NCBI GenBank assembly: GCA_029580855.1
Contig: JAKPQH010000020.1
Location: 1 to 42,282 of the forward strand
DNA length: 42,282 bases
Direction: 5' to 3'
From: a bacterium
GTDB lineage: Bacteria > Methylomirabilota > Methylomirabilia > Methylomirabilales > 2-02-FULL-66-22
Below, one piece after another: positions 1-9,202 of the stretch; position 1 is the first letter of the stretch, and every line of letters begins with the position of its first letter. Below the pieces are notes generated by a model. It worked only from the letters and a program-made list of their open reading frames with translations. It was not told the DNA's origin and made no database searches. Made by a program: the position numbers and the translations under genes.

Positions 1-11
1 CCACCCCCGCC

Positions 12-1370
12 TCACGCCCGCGCGGGGAGCACGGCGGCGATGGCGCCGCGCAGGCTCTCCACCAGCTGGTCCACCTGCGCCGGGGTGATCACCAGGGCCG
101 GCGCGAAGGCGATGATGTCCCGCATGTTCCGGGTGAAGACACCGCGGGCCTCCAGCTCGGCCTTCACCTTGCCGATGATCCCCTGGGCGGGGTCGAAGCC
201 GGCCTTGGTGGTGCGGTCCGCCACCAGCTCCACCCCGGCCATCAGGCCCAGCCCCCGGACGTCGCCCACGGCCTGGAACTCCCGCAGCGTCTGCAACCCC
301 GCCAGCAGCCGCGCCCCCATCGCGGCCGCGTGCTCGACGAGCCCCTCCTGCGCGATGAGCTCCAGGTTCCGGAGCCCGACCGCGCAGCAGGTGGCGTGGC
401 CCGAGTAGGTGTAGGCGTGCATCCAGCGGTCGGCGTAGGGGGCCGCGACCATGGCGTCGAGGATCTCCTGGGAGATCATGATCCCGCCCAGCGGGAGGTA
501 CCCGCTGGTGATGCCCTTGGCGAAGGAGAGGATGTCGGGCTGGACGCCCCAGCGCTTCAAGGCGAACCAGTCCCCGGTGCGGCCGAAGCCCGTGATGACC
601 TCGTCGGCGATCAAGAGGACCTGGTGCCGGGTGCAGATCTCGCGGACCCGCGGGAAGTAGTCGTCGGGGGGGACGATGACGCCGCCCGCCCCCTGCACCG
701 GCTCGGCGATAAAGGCGGCCACGGTGTCCGGCCCCTCCCGCAGGATGGTCTCCTCCAGCATACGGGCCGCGGCCTGCCCCACCGTCTCGTCCGGGCGCAC
801 CCCCGTGAGCCGGTACGGGTAGGGGGCCGCGGTGTGGACGAAGTGGGGGACGAGCGGTTCGAACATCTTGGCGTAGCCCGGGACCGCGGTGGCGCTCATG
901 GCGGCCATGGTGACCCCGTGGTAGCCGTACTGGCGGGAGATGATCTTCACCTTCTGGGGCTGCCCCTTGACCTTCCAGTAGAACCGGGCGGTCTTGAACG
1001 CGCTCTCGTTGGCCTCGGCCCCGCCGCTGGCGAAGTAGGTGGCGACGAGGTTCGGGTAGGCGAGCTCCGTCAGGCGCTGGGCCAGCCGGATGGCCGGCAC
1101 GTTGGAGGAGCCGACGTAGTTCGTCCCGTAGGCCAGGGTCGCCATCTGCGCGGCCGCGGCCTCGGCGAGCTCCGTGCGGCCGTGGCCCACGTTCACGTTC
1201 CAGAGACAGGCCAGGCCGTCGAGGTACTCCCGGCCCTCGGCATCCGTCAGCACGGCCCCCCGGCCCTTGACCCAGACATGGGGCGCGGCGTGGTCCGCCG
1301 GGTGCTGGAGCGGGTGGAGCAGATGCGCGCGGTCGTCGGCAACCAGGGTGGCAGGGGTCCAGGTGGTCAT
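12..1370 (-). CDS. Class-III PLP-dependent aminotransferase (omega-amino acid type)
   Basis: A complete 452-residue protein of the usual length for omega-amino-acid:pyruvate transaminases (fold-type I PLP enzymes). Landmarks seen: SGGAEANE near 115-122 (PLP phosphate cup), YGYHG near 148-152, AEPVQGAGG near 222-230, Asp256 in ADEVITGFGRTG (pyridine-nitrogen Asp), and Lys285 in FAKGITSG (Schiff-base Lys). It lies about 100 bp downstream of a TRAP permease gene on the same strand and is probably the last gene of that dctPQM unit, so it likely transaminates the imported compound or a product of it. The cytosolic location and family are secure; the amino donor (beta-alanine, taurine, polyamine or another omega-amine) cannot be read from sequence. 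Confidence 0.93.
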   Translation of the reverse strand: MTTWTPATLVADDRAHLLHPLQHPADHAAPHVWVKGRGAVLTDAEGREYLDGLACLWNVNVGHGRTELAEAAAAQMATLAYGTNYVGSSNVPAIRLAQRLTELAYPNLVATYFASGGAEANESAFKTARFYWKVKGQPQKVKIISRQYGYHGVTMAAMSATAVPGYAKMFEPLVPHFVHTAAPYPYRLTGVRPDETVGQAAARMLEETILREGPDTVAAFIAEPVQGAGGVIVPPDDYFPRVREICTRHQVLLIADEVITGFGRTGDWFALKRWGVQPDILSFAKGITSGYLPLGGIMISQEILDAMVAAPYADRWMHAYTYSGHATCCAVGLRNLELIAQEGLVEHAAAMGARLLAGLQTLREFQAVGDVRGLGLMAGVELVADRTTKAGFDPAQGIIGKVKAELEARGVFTRNMRDIIAFAPALVITPAQVDQLVESLRGAIAAVLPARA

Positions 1371-1468
1371 GGGCGGTCTCCTTTTTTGGGGGACTGCATT
1401 AAGGGTGGCGTGCGTTCACGCTCTCGCAGACCGCCGGGAACAGAACGGCTGCGGTGATCTCAGCAAGA

Positions 1469-2752
1469 CTAGCGGGCATAGCCGAGAAGCCGGGGAAGCC
1501 ACATCACCGTGATCGGGACGTACGTGATCAAAAACAGGACGAGGATCTCGACCACCAGGAACGGGAACGTCGCTCTGGCGACGACTTCGAATTTCAGCCG
1601 CGTGATGGGAACGGCCACGAAGAGGACCTGGCCCAGGGGCGGCGTGATCAGACCGATGACCATGTTCACGATGAAGATCGTTCCAAAATGGAGGGGCTCG
1701 ATGCCCAGCGACACCGCCAGGGGCGCCAGGATGGGGCCGAGGATCAGAATGGGGGGGGCATTGTCCATGAAGGTCCCGATCCACAGCAGGAGGAGGTTGA
1801 CGGCGAGAAGAAACCAGAACTTGTTCAGCCCCTTGAACAGCGTGATCAGATAGGGGCCAACCCTCTCCATCGTGACGATATACCCGAAAATGTTCGAGGT
1901 GCTGGCCAGAATCAGGACGACGGCCGAGATCATCCCCGTGTTCGCGAGCATCCGCGGCAGCTCTTTCCACTTCACATCTTTGTAGAAGAAAATGGAAAGG
2001 ATGAACGCATAGACGACCGAAACGCATGCCGCCTCGGTGGGGGTGAAGACACCGAACAGGATGCCGCCCAGGATGATGACAGGCATCAGGACGGCGGGCA
2101 CGGCTTGAACGGTCTTCTTGACCAGCACCGGCCAGGGCAGTTTTTCGGTTCGCCGGGGATAGTTCCGTTTCACCGCATAATAGTAGACCAGGGCCATCAG
2201 GCTCAGCCCGATGATGATCCCGGGCATCATGCCCGCAGCGAACATCCCGCCGATGGAGACATTTGTTGCGACCGCATAGAGCACCATGGGGATGCTGGGA
2301 GGGATGATCGCGCCGATACAGGCGGCGCCGCAGACCAGGCCGGTCGCAAACTCCTTCCCGTACCCTGCCTTCTCCATGAGGGGAACCTCGATCGGCGCCA
2401 AGGCGCAGCAGTCGGCGATCGCCGAGCCGGAGATCCCGCCGAAGATCATGCTGGCAACGACGCTGGCCAATCCGAGGCCGCCTCGAATCCATCCCACGAG
2501 AATGTTCCCGAATTCAAACAACATCGTGCTGAGTCCCCCTTTGGCCATCAAGTCGCCGGCCAAAATGAAGAAGGGGATGGCCATCATGGGGAAGGAATCG
2601 ACTCCGGAAAAGAGCTTCTGGGCGAGAACCGTCAGGGGCAACGTCCCCATCTTCAGGAGTCCCGCCACGCTCGCCACGCCCAGGGCCCAGGCGATGGGCA
2701 TACCGATCGCGATCGTGCCGAACAGCACCACAAACAGAATCGCCGAAACCAT
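1469..2752 (-). CDS. dctM: TRAP transporter large permease (DctM)
   Basis: A 427-residue, strongly hydrophobic protein with about 12 membrane segments, the normal length for the large TRAP membrane subunit. Typical stretches are FPMMAIPFFILAGDLMAKGG near 54-73, GGISGSAIADCCALAPI, IIPPSIPMVLYAV near 112-124, and ITPPLGQVLFVAVPI near the C-terminus. It forms the sodium-driven transport channel together with DctQ. It starts at an ATG preceded by GGAG, 62 bp after the dctQ stop. The family has no ATPase; the solute is set by the upstream binding protein. Confidence 0.95.
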   Translation of the reverse strand: MVSAILFVVLFGTIAIGMPIAWALGVASVAGLLKMGTLPLTVLAQKLFSGVDSFPMMAIPFFILAGDLMAKGGLSTMLFEFGNILVGWIRGGLGLASVVASMIFGGISGSAIADCCALAPIEVPLMEKAGYGKEFATGLVCGAACIGAIIPPSIPMVLYAVATNVSIGGMFAAGMMPGIIIGLSLMALVYYYAVKRNYPRRTEKLPWPVLVKKTVQAVPAVLMPVIILGGILFGVFTPTEAACVSVVYAFILSIFFYKDVKWKELPRMLANTGMISAVVLILASTSNIFGYIVTMERVGPYLITLFKGLNKFWFLLAVNLLLLWIGTFMDNAPPILILGPILAPLAVSLGIEPLHFGTIFIVNMVIGLITPPLGQVLFVAVPITRLKFEVVARATFPFLVVEILVLFLITYVPITVMWLPRLLGYAR

Positions 2753-2814
2753 GGGCCGATCTCCGCGCGTTTACGTCGTTGCGAACCGATCCCCGCCTGT
2801 GCTGAGCATCGAAA

Positions 2815-3399
2815 TCAAAGAGGTCGCTCACCTGCAGAAGCCGTCGGAACGGGACTCCCTCGGTACTGGACCAGGTGAGCCAGCGCGTGGATCATCATAA
2901 AAAAGCACCCCACAGGGATACAGGAATAGGCCCACGCCATGCTGATCCAGGTCACGGGCGCCTGCTGGTCACTGACCTGGAGGGTCATCAGCAGACCTAC
3001 CCATGTCGCCAGGGCGAAAAAGGCCAGAACTGTCAGCGCGATGGCGAGGCGAACTCCCCGGCGGATGCGGGGCGGAAACCGCTCTTCGATAAACGTGACG
3101 CTGATATGCTCCCCGTATTTGAGGGCCATGGCAGAACCGAGAAAGCAGATCCAGATCATCAGATACCGACCGATTTCTTCCGTCCACGTCAGGGAATCGC
3201 TCAAGACATACCGTGTGAAAACTTGTAGCGCGATGATGATCGTCATAACCCCCATCATGATCGCGATGGTGTACTCCGTCACGCGATTGATGATGTCGCT
3301 GGCCAGAATGAGGGCCTTGGCTCCCGGACTCGGTGGACCGGATCCCCTTCCCGCCTCTCCTCCTGCGGTCACGGCTGCCCCGCCACTCTCATTGGTCAC
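2815..3399 (-). CDS. dctQ: TRAP transporter small permease (DctQ)
   Basis: A 194-residue protein with four predicted membrane segments. It shows the DctQ signature region QVFTRYVLSDSLTWTEEIGRY followed by LMIWICFLGSAMALKYGEHI, where the small subunit packs against DctM. The N-terminal 30 residues are polar and Gly/Pro rich. The start codon is GTG with GGGAG about 8 bases upstream. It sits between dctP and dctM, separated from dctP by a 350-bp spacer with a stem-loop, an arrangement that can let the binding protein be made in excess of the membrane subunits. Confidence 0.92.
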   Translation of the reverse strand: MTNESGGAAVTAGGEAGRGSGPPSPGAKALILASDIINRVTEYTIAIMMGVMTIIIALQVFTRYVLSDSLTWTEEIGRYLMIWICFLGSAMALKYGEHISVTFIEERFPPRIRRGVRLAIALTVLAFFALATWVGLLMTLQVSDQQAPVTWISMAWAYSCIPVGCFFMMIHALAHLVQYRGSPVPTASAGERPL

Positions 3400-3603
3400 G
3401 TTGTGTCTCCCTGCCGACGCCGGCGGGAACCGGCTACGGTCAAAGGCGGGTTGCGAAGCGAGCGCGTGCGACGGAGCTCATGGACCCACTCCACCCCCGA
3501 GAGGCGAGCGGAATGGCGCCATGCGGAACGAGTGCCGTGCGAGCGCCGCATCCTCGCAGAATAGGTGGACACCGGCCGATCTCCGGCCAACGGCGCGGTC
3601 GCG

Positions 3604-3636
3604 CGTCGCGTGTTTCATGATCCACGAAACGCGACG
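3604..3636 (-). promoter_or_regulatory. Stem-loop in the dctP-dctQ spacer
   Basis: The 350-bp spacer 3400-3749 has no convincing gene. It holds an inverted repeat with arms 3604-3616 (CGTCGCGTGTTTC) and 3626-3636 (GAAACGCGACG), pairing over 11 bp with a two-base bulge and a 9-base loop. There is no U-tract, so it looks more like an mRNA-stabilising or attenuating hairpin after dctP than a full terminator. Confidence 0.5.
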
Positions 3637-3749
3637 TGTCTCCGCCTCCCGGTTGCTGCCAGGCGGAGACACGCCGTCCCCACAGACCTGCGCACGCGAA
3701 GCCCGCCCGCACGGGATGCCGCCGCGGGTCATCGAGTGCGCCCCGATGG

Positions 3750-4796
3750 CTAGTCCTTCTTGTACTTTTCCGTCTCGGCCGCGATGGCTTTCAACAGCTT
3801 CTCGGGCCACTCCTTGCCGATTTTGCTGACCACGAACTCCTGCACGGGCCCTTGTGCGGCTTTTACAAATTGCTGGTACTCGGCATCGGTCGGGAAGTAG
3901 ATCTGCATGCCCTTCTTGGTGAGGTCGGCGACGTCGAGCGTTGCGCCCCACTGACCCACACCGTTGTAGATCAGGGCCGCGGTGTGGGCCGAGTCCTTGA
4001 TGATGTAGCGAATATCCGCAGGCAGGGATTGATAGAATTTCTCGTTGATACAGATGGGATTGATGGCCAGAATATGGCCGTCCATCGTCATGTACTTCTG
4101 CACTTCGTACAGCTTCGCCACCTGGACCATGGAGGTCGGATTCTCCTCGCCGTCCACCACACCTTGCTGCAAAGCCGTGTACAGTTCGCCCCAGGCGATC
4201 GGGGTGGCGCTGCCGCCCATCGACTGCACGATCTTCATCATGGCCGGGTCTTCTTGCGTCCGCATCTTCAATCCCTTGATGTCCGCCGGGGTGCGGATGA
4301 CCCGCTTGTTGTTCGTGAAGTTCCGCCAACCGATCTGCGTGTAGGCCAAGAGACGAACGCCGGTCTTCTTGACGGAGAGCGCTGACAGGTCGTTTCCAAA
4401 CTGCCCGTCCAGGACCCGGAGGGCCACCGTGACGTTGGGGAAGATGTACGGCATGGAGAAGACCATGAACTCCGGAAGGAACCCCGCGAAGTTGCTCGAT
4501 CCTTCCCAGACCATCTGAATGGAGCCCATCTTGGTGCTTTCGAACATCTCCCGCGGAGAGCCGATCTGATTGTTCGGGTGGATTTCCACCTTGACCCTGC
4601 CAGCCGTGCGGGATTCGACCAGCTGTTTGAATGCCACCGCCCCGTTGTGCACGCCGCCGAGGGAGTTGTCTTCGGTGTCACCGTGTCCGAGTTTGATGAC
4701 GATCGGCGCTTCCCCTGCCATGACCGGGGCTCCCATCAGGGCCACGATTGCCGCCGCTGCGCACACCACGCCTATCACCGTCTTGAGCATCCGCAT
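3750..4796 (-). CDS. dctP: TRAP transporter solute-binding protein (DctP/TAXI-independent type)
   Basis: A 348-residue periplasmic binding protein. I start it at 4796 (MRMLKTVIG) because a GGGAGG ribosome site lies about 8 bases upstream and a Sec signal peptide follows at once (hydrophobic 5-22, then APVMAG). The open frame extends further upstream, but the extra residues are polar and not signal-like. The mature start IVIKLGHGDTEDNSLGGVHNGAVAFKQLVE is the classic DctP N-lobe. The conserved Arg and aromatic region lies around GWRNFTNNKRVIRTPADIKGLKMRTQEDP, whose Arg usually clamps a substrate carboxylate. That implies an organic-acid or amino-acid-like ligand; which one is unknown. Confidence 0.93.
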   Translation of the reverse strand: MRMLKTVIGVVCAAAAIVALMGAPVMAGEAPIVIKLGHGDTEDNSLGGVHNGAVAFKQLVESRTAGRVKVEIHPNNQIGSPREMFESTKMGSIQMVWEGSSNFAGFLPEFMVFSMPYIFPNVTVALRVLDGQFGNDLSALSVKKTGVRLLAYTQIGWRNFTNNKRVIRTPADIKGLKMRTQEDPAMMKIVQSMGGSATPIAWGELYTALQQGVVDGEENPTSMVQVAKLYEVQKYMTMDGHILAINPICINEKFYQSLPADIRYIIKDSAHTAALIYNGVGQWGATLDVADLTKKGMQIYFPTDAEYQQFVKAAQGPVQEFVVSKIGKEWPEKLLKAIAAETEKYKKD

Positions 4797-5247
4797 TGTC
4801 CTGCCTCCCTCGCCCTTCTGTTTGTTGTTCATTGCGCTCAGGACTCCAACACGGAAACCGGATGGCCTCACGTCAGGCGTGACCCTCCTTTCTTTGCCCG
4901 TGCGGGCGAGCAAAAACGCGCGGCGTCGTGGGTCAGCCGCGACGATTTCGAAGCCCGCACGCTCGATGCCCCCGCCGGACACCCATCCGGGGAAAACCGC
5001 CTGTACGTCCCGCACGTCCTCTGCACCGTTGCTCGCTTCGATCCACGGTTTGGCCGTCGCGTCCGGAATGCGGCCAAGCGGATTTTTTCCCCGACGCTAT
5101 CCGCCGCAACCCGTTTTGGCATGCGAAGAGATGCGACCGCCATTGCGCGCCGGATCCGCCGCTCGATTCTATTTGGAGGTGACGCGGTAAGCGGATCTTA
5201 TCGGTCGGCCGATCTTCGTCGCCAAAGCCCGAATCTCGACGGCGCTC

Positions 5248-5277
5248 CTTATATCAGAAAGCACTCGCTGAAGTAAA
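5248..5277 (-). promoter_or_regulatory. Candidate promoter for the first TRAP operon
   Basis: On the minus strand TTTACT (5272-5277) and TATAAG (5248-5253) are separated by 18 bp, four and five matches to the sigma-70 hexamers. It would start transcription near 5241 and leave a leader of roughly 445 bases before dctP. The remaining 4797-5247 stretch has no gene I can support. Weak evidence from motif only. Confidence 0.3.
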
Positions 5278-5394
5278 CCTGCTGCGGCAAAATTTTCGGG
5301 TTCCCGCGCCTTGGCGGCCCAAATGGGCGGACTGTGCAAAGGTGCGGGCAAGGCTAAAATCCACCCCGGCGCTCCACGTCCTCACATCCTCGTC

Positions 5395-5414
5395 GGTACC
5401 GGGCGCCCGGTGCC
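5395..5414. terminator. GC-rich palindrome downstream of the ABC operon
   Basis: A 14-bp perfect palindrome (ACCGGGCGCCCGGT, 5398-5411) extends to 20 bp with one mismatched pair. It lies about 70-90 bp past the stop of the solute-binding gene that ends the operon, in the gap before the TRAP promoter. No U-tract follows, so it may act as a 3'-end stabiliser, a Rho-assisted terminator or a protein site. Confidence 0.4.
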
Positions 5415-5484
5415 GGGATATCATTCCGCGATGACGAACCCAAGTGAAAAGCCCACGCGGCGCGCACCCTGCGGCCGGGCCCTG

Positions 5485-7110
5485 TCACGGCTTGTCCCGC
5501 CCCTTGGTCCACCAGGTCTCGCCCAGTGTGTAGAACGACAAGGCGCTCCACTGGTGGACGCCCCGGAACTCGTCCCGCCACGCCGAGTTGTCGGAAAACT
5601 CGAGAAGCCACAGGATCGGGAGGTCCTGGGACAAGACCTTCTGGACCTGATGATAGAACTGGATCCGGACCTTCTGGTCCGGCGTCCCCGCGGCCTTAGC
5701 GAACAGCTCGTCCACCGTCGGGTTCCGATACCCCGACGCGTTCGTGAACGGCGCGGGCCGGATATTGCTGCTGAGGTACAGGCGCTGGATGCCGATGGCA
5801 GGGTCGCCGCCCGTCGAGAGCCCGTGCACCCACAGGTCGAAATTGCGCTTCGTGAAGACCAGGTCCAGCATCGTGGGCCGGTCCGACGGCTTGAGCTCCA
5901 GGTCGATGCCGACCCCCTTGAACTGCTCGCGCAGGATCTCGGCCGTCTTTGTGAACAGCGGCACGGTCCGGTCCCACATCAGGCTCGTCTTGAACCGGAT
6001 GCCGCCTTCCTTGCGGGGGTAGCCCGCCTCGTCCAGCAGCGCGTTGGCCCGGTTCACATCGTAGGCATAGCTGGTGACCTGCGTGGTATAGGCCCAGCCC
6101 AGCGAACTGGGGATCGGGCCGGTGGCCACCTTGCCGAGGCCGTAGTCGGCCTTGTCCAGCAGGTAGTTCTTATCGACGGCGTGCGCGATCGCCTGCCGGA
6201 CCTTGAGATTGTTCAGGGGCGCCTTGTCGAGGTTGAAGAACAGGTCCAGGATGTCCCCGAAGATCTCGTGCCCCTTCGTCGTCGTCTTGAACCCGGGCAT
6301 CTTGCGGACGCGCTCCACCTCGGACGCCGGGAACATGTAGAAGGAGAGATAATCCAGCTCGCCCTTCTCGAAGGCCAGCATGCGCGCCCCCGGATCGGCC
6401 GCCACCTTGAAGACGATCTCGTCGAGGTACGGCTTCCCCTCCTGAAAGTAATTGGGGTTCCGGACGACGCGGATGTAATCGCCGCGCTTCCACTCGGCGA
6501 ATTTGAACGCGCCGGTGCCCACCGGGCTCAGCCTGGCCGGATTCTTCAGGATATCCGTGCCCTGGTAGACGTGCTTGGGCATGATGTAGAGGTCGTTTGT
6601 CAGCATGATCAGGAACGGCGGGAAGACGGTCTTCAGCTTGAACACCACCGTGTGGGGATCGGGGGTCTGGATCTCCTGGATGCGGTCCTTGTACTGGGCG
6701 CCGCTCGGGTGAAACGGCATCAGGATCTGCTCGACGGTGAACTTCACATCGTCGGACGTGAGCGGGCGCCCGTCGTGCCAGGCCGTGTTGGCGAGATGGA
6801 ACGTGTAGGTCAGTCCGTCCTTGGAGATCTCCCACGACTTGGCGAGCCGCGGGATGGGATTGAAGTTGAAATCGAGGTTCACCAGCGTGTCGAAGACGGT
6901 CCCGCTGATGATCTTCACGTAGAAGTCGCTGCTCGTGGCCGGATTCAACGTCGTGGGGTCGTTGACGATGGCCACGACGAACGTTCCGCCGTACTTCGGT
7001 TTCTCTGCCGCTGTGCCCGCCGACGAAGGCATCGCCGCCGCCAGCGCCAGCACGAGCGCGGCTGCGCCCACCCACGTCCAGTCGAGACCTCGCACGCGTG
7101 TCGTTCGCAT
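5485..7110 (-). CDS. ABC transporter substrate-binding protein, peptide/nickel family 5
   Basis: A 541-residue extracellular solute-binding protein of the DppA/OppA cluster. The start MRTTRVRG at 7110 is preferred over an ATG four codons earlier. A hydrophobic signal segment (about 14-32) is followed by the mature end KPKYGGTFVVAIVNDPTTLNP, the usual family start. Family stretches seen are LAKSWEISKDGLTYTFHLANTAWHDGRPLTSDDVKFTVEQI, PVGTGAFKFAEWKRGDYIRVVRNPNYF and VRQAIAHAVDKNYLL. There is no lipobox Cys. It is the third gene after dppB and dppC homologues. Family 5 proteins bind peptides, opines, nickel chelates and other amino-acid conjugates; the divergent PrpD/lyase pair hints at an amino-polycarboxylate. 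Confidence 0.93.
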   Translation of the reverse strand: MRTTRVRGLDWTWVGAAALVLALAAAMPSSAGTAAEKPKYGGTFVVAIVNDPTTLNPATSSDFYVKIISGTVFDTLVNLDFNFNPIPRLAKSWEISKDGLTYTFHLANTAWHDGRPLTSDDVKFTVEQILMPFHPSGAQYKDRIQEIQTPDPHTVVFKLKTVFPPFLIMLTNDLYIMPKHVYQGTDILKNPARLSPVGTGAFKFAEWKRGDYIRVVRNPNYFQEGKPYLDEIVFKVAADPGARMLAFEKGELDYLSFYMFPASEVERVRKMPGFKTTTKGHEIFGDILDLFFNLDKAPLNNLKVRQAIAHAVDKNYLLDKADYGLGKVATGPIPSSLGWAYTTQVTSYAYDVNRANALLDEAGYPRKEGGIRFKTSLMWDRTVPLFTKTAEILREQFKGVGIDLELKPSDRPTMLDLVFTKRNFDLWVHGLSTGGDPAIGIQRLYLSSNIRPAPFTNASGYRNPTVDELFAKAAGTPDQKVRIQFYHQVQKVLSQDLPILWLLEFSDNSAWRDEFRGVHQWSALSFYTLGETWWTKGRDKP

Positions 7111-7136
7111 GGCCTCCTCCATCTGTCAATTCGACT

Positions 7137-8012
7137 TCACGCCTGTTCCCAGTACGGGGTGCCCAGCCGTCGCCCGCGCGTCTTGAGCCGCGGGTTCAGC
7201 GCATCGTTCACCCCATCGCCCATGAGATTGAATCCCAAGACCGCCAGGAAGATCGCCAGCCCTGGGAAGGTCGCCATCCACCACGCCCGCCGCAGGAACT
7301 GCTGGGCGCTCGACAGCATGACGCCCCAGCTCCGGCTCGCCGGATCGCCGAGGCCGAGAAAACTGAGGCCGGCCTCCAGCACGATCGCATACGCCACCTG
7401 GATCGAGATGCTCACGATCACGGGGGACAGGGCATTCGGCAGGAGCTGCTCGACCAGGATACGGCCATCGCTGCAGCCTATGGCCCGCGCCGCCAGCACG
7501 AACTCCTGGCCCTTCAGCCGCAGGACCTCCACCCGGAAGAGGCGCGCGGTCGTCGGCCAGCTCAGGATGGCCAGGACCACAATGAGACCCCACAGGCTGG
7601 CCCCGAACAGGGCCACGATGACGAGAGCCAGGAAGAAACGCGGGACCACCATGAAGAATTCCGTCACCCGCATGAGCAGGTCGTCCAGCCTGCCGCCGTA
7701 ATATCCCGCCACACCGCCCACGCAGATCCCGATCACCGTGGATGCCGCCGCCGTCAGGAATCCCACGAGCAGCGAGATCCGGGCCCCGTACACCACCCCC
7801 GCCAGGATGTCGCGTCCCAAGTCGTCGGTGCCCATCCAGTGCGCCGGGCCCGGCGGCTGGAGCGAATCGCGGCTGAGGGCCGTCGGCGCCACGGGGGTGA
7901 TCAGACCCGCCAGCGCGGCGACCAGGATCATCCCCGCCACGACCCCCAGGCCGACCACGCCCGGGGTGCTCCTCCGGAAGACCGTCCAGAACTCCCGCCA
8001 CCGTGTCCGCAT
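7137..8012 (-). CDS. ABC transporter permease, DppC type
   Basis: A 291-residue inner-membrane permease with about six membrane segments. The ATPase-coupling (EAA) loop is ARLFRVEVLRLKGQEFVLAARAIGCSDGRILVEQLLPN, with its conserved ARAIG-x8-QLLPN core. The C-terminal half carries LEAGLSFLGLGDPASRSWGVML, which is typical of DppC. I start at the ATG at 8012 with AAGGAG 11-12 bases upstream. A GTG at 8036 that overlaps the dppB stop (GTGA) is an alternative adding eight residues. It pairs with the DppB-type permease upstream. Confidence 0.93.
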   Translation of the reverse strand: MRTRWREFWTVFRRSTPGVVGLGVVAGMILVAALAGLITPVAPTALSRDSLQPPGPAHWMGTDDLGRDILAGVVYGARISLLVGFLTAAASTVIGICVGGVAGYYGGRLDDLLMRVTEFFMVVPRFFLALVIVALFGASLWGLIVVLAILSWPTTARLFRVEVLRLKGQEFVLAARAIGCSDGRILVEQLLPNALSPVIVSISIQVAYAIVLEAGLSFLGLGDPASRSWGVMLSSAQQFLRRAWWMATFPGLAIFLAVLGFNLMGDGVNDALNPRLKTRGRRLGTPYWEQA

Positions 8013-8032
8013 GCCGGCGCGCGCTCCTTGCC

Positions 8033-9007
8033 TCACTCCAGCTGGATGCGGGGATCCAGCACCGCGTAAAGGAGGTCGGTCGCCAAATTGGCGAGGATGA
8101 CCATCGTCGATACCACCACCAGCAACCCCATGAGCACCGGGTAGTCCCGGGCGTAGACCGAGTTCAGCATGAGCATGCCGAGGCCGGGCCAGGCGAAGAC
8201 CGCCTCGGTGAGCACCGCGCCCGCAAAGATGACGCCGACGTTGATCCCGAGCAGGGTCGTCACCGGGAGCAGGGCGTTGCGCAGCGCGTGCCGGTAGAAG
8301 ACGCGCCGCTCCGGAACGCCCTTGGCCCGGGCGGTTCGGATGTAGTCCAGGCCCAGCACCTCCAGCATGCTGGCGCGGGCATACCGGGAGTTCACCACGA
8401 GGTACCGCAACCCGAGGGCGATCGCCGGAAGGACCAGGTGATGCGCCACATCCAGGAGGTACCCGAAACCGGTCGGAATGCGCCGGAGCGACACCATGCC
8501 CTGCGCAGGGAACAGGCCGGTCTGCAGGCTGAACGCCATGAGCAGGAGCTGGCCGAACCAGAAGACGGGAATGGAGTACCCGATCAGCGCAAGGAAGGCA
8601 TTCAGGTTGTCGGTCAGGGAGTAGGGCTTGCGCGCCGACATCACGCCCATGACGACGCCGATCACGGACGCAAAAGCGAGCGCGGTCCCCACCAGCAGCA
8701 GGGTCGCCGGGACCCGTTCCAGGATCAAGATGAGGACCTTCTCCTGGTTGACGTACGAGAACCCAAGGTCCCCCGTCACCACGTTCCCGAGATACAGCGC
8801 GAGCTGGATGGGAAGCGGCCGGTCCAGACCCAGCCGCGCCCGAACCGCCTGGACGTATTCCTGCGAGGTCCCCAGGTCGCCGAGGAAGATCGTGACCGGA
8901 TCGCCCGGCGCCAGATGAATCAGCAGAAAGTTCAGGACGATGATCCCGAGGAGCAGCGGGACCGCCTGGACGATCCGCCGAACGCTATACCGGACGAAGG
9001 GATGCAC
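8033..9007 (-). CDS. ABC transporter permease, DppB type
   Basis: A 324-residue permease. The chosen start is GTG at 9007 (VHPFVRYSVRRIVQAVPLLLGIIVLNF), giving the standard DppB N-terminus, with AGGAG 10 bases upstream. A GTG two codons earlier is too close to that site. Family marks are FLLIHLAPGDPV after the first membrane helix, the periplasmic LGLDRPLPIQLALYLGNVVTGDLGFSY, the coupling loop YIRTARAKGVPERRVFYRHALRNALLPV, and TEAVFAWPGLGMLMLNSVYARDYPV near the C-terminus. First gene of a dppB-dppC-SBP operon with no ATPase gene in the window. Confidence 0.92.
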   Translation of the reverse strand: MHPFVRYSVRRIVQAVPLLLGIIVLNFLLIHLAPGDPVTIFLGDLGTSQEYVQAVRARLGLDRPLPIQLALYLGNVVTGDLGFSYVNQEKVLILILERVPATLLLVGTALAFASVIGVVMGVMSARKPYSLTDNLNAFLALIGYSIPVFWFGQLLLMAFSLQTGLFPAQGMVSLRRIPTGFGYLLDVAHHLVLPAIALGLRYLVVNSRYARASMLEVLGLDYIRTARAKGVPERRVFYRHALRNALLPVTTLLGINVGVIFAGAVLTEAVFAWPGLGMLMLNSVYARDYPVLMGLLVVVSTMVILANLATDLLYAVLDPRIQLE

Positions 9008-9138
9008 GCGCACAACGCTCCTGACCGTCTCCGCCGGGCCGCGCGGCGCCGATGCGCCGACCGCTACCCGCCGCGGGAGGCCATAGGCTAATTCGATCGG
9101 CGCCCGAACGCAATGCCGAAACGACGCGCGCCGGTTGC

Positions 9139-9167
9139 GTGACGGAGACGACCCTCTGCGGTACAAT
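9139..9167 (+). promoter_or_regulatory. Candidate promoter for the PrpD-lyase pair
   Basis: GTGACG (9139-9144) and TACAAT (9162-9167) are 17 bp apart, with transcription expected near 9174. The start codon at 9203 is preceded by GGAGGG. The region 9008-9202 is the divergent control region shared with the dppB operon. Confidence 0.45.
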
Positions 9168-9202
9168 GCATTGCCCGCTCTGCAGCAACAGCCGGAGGGA
9201 CC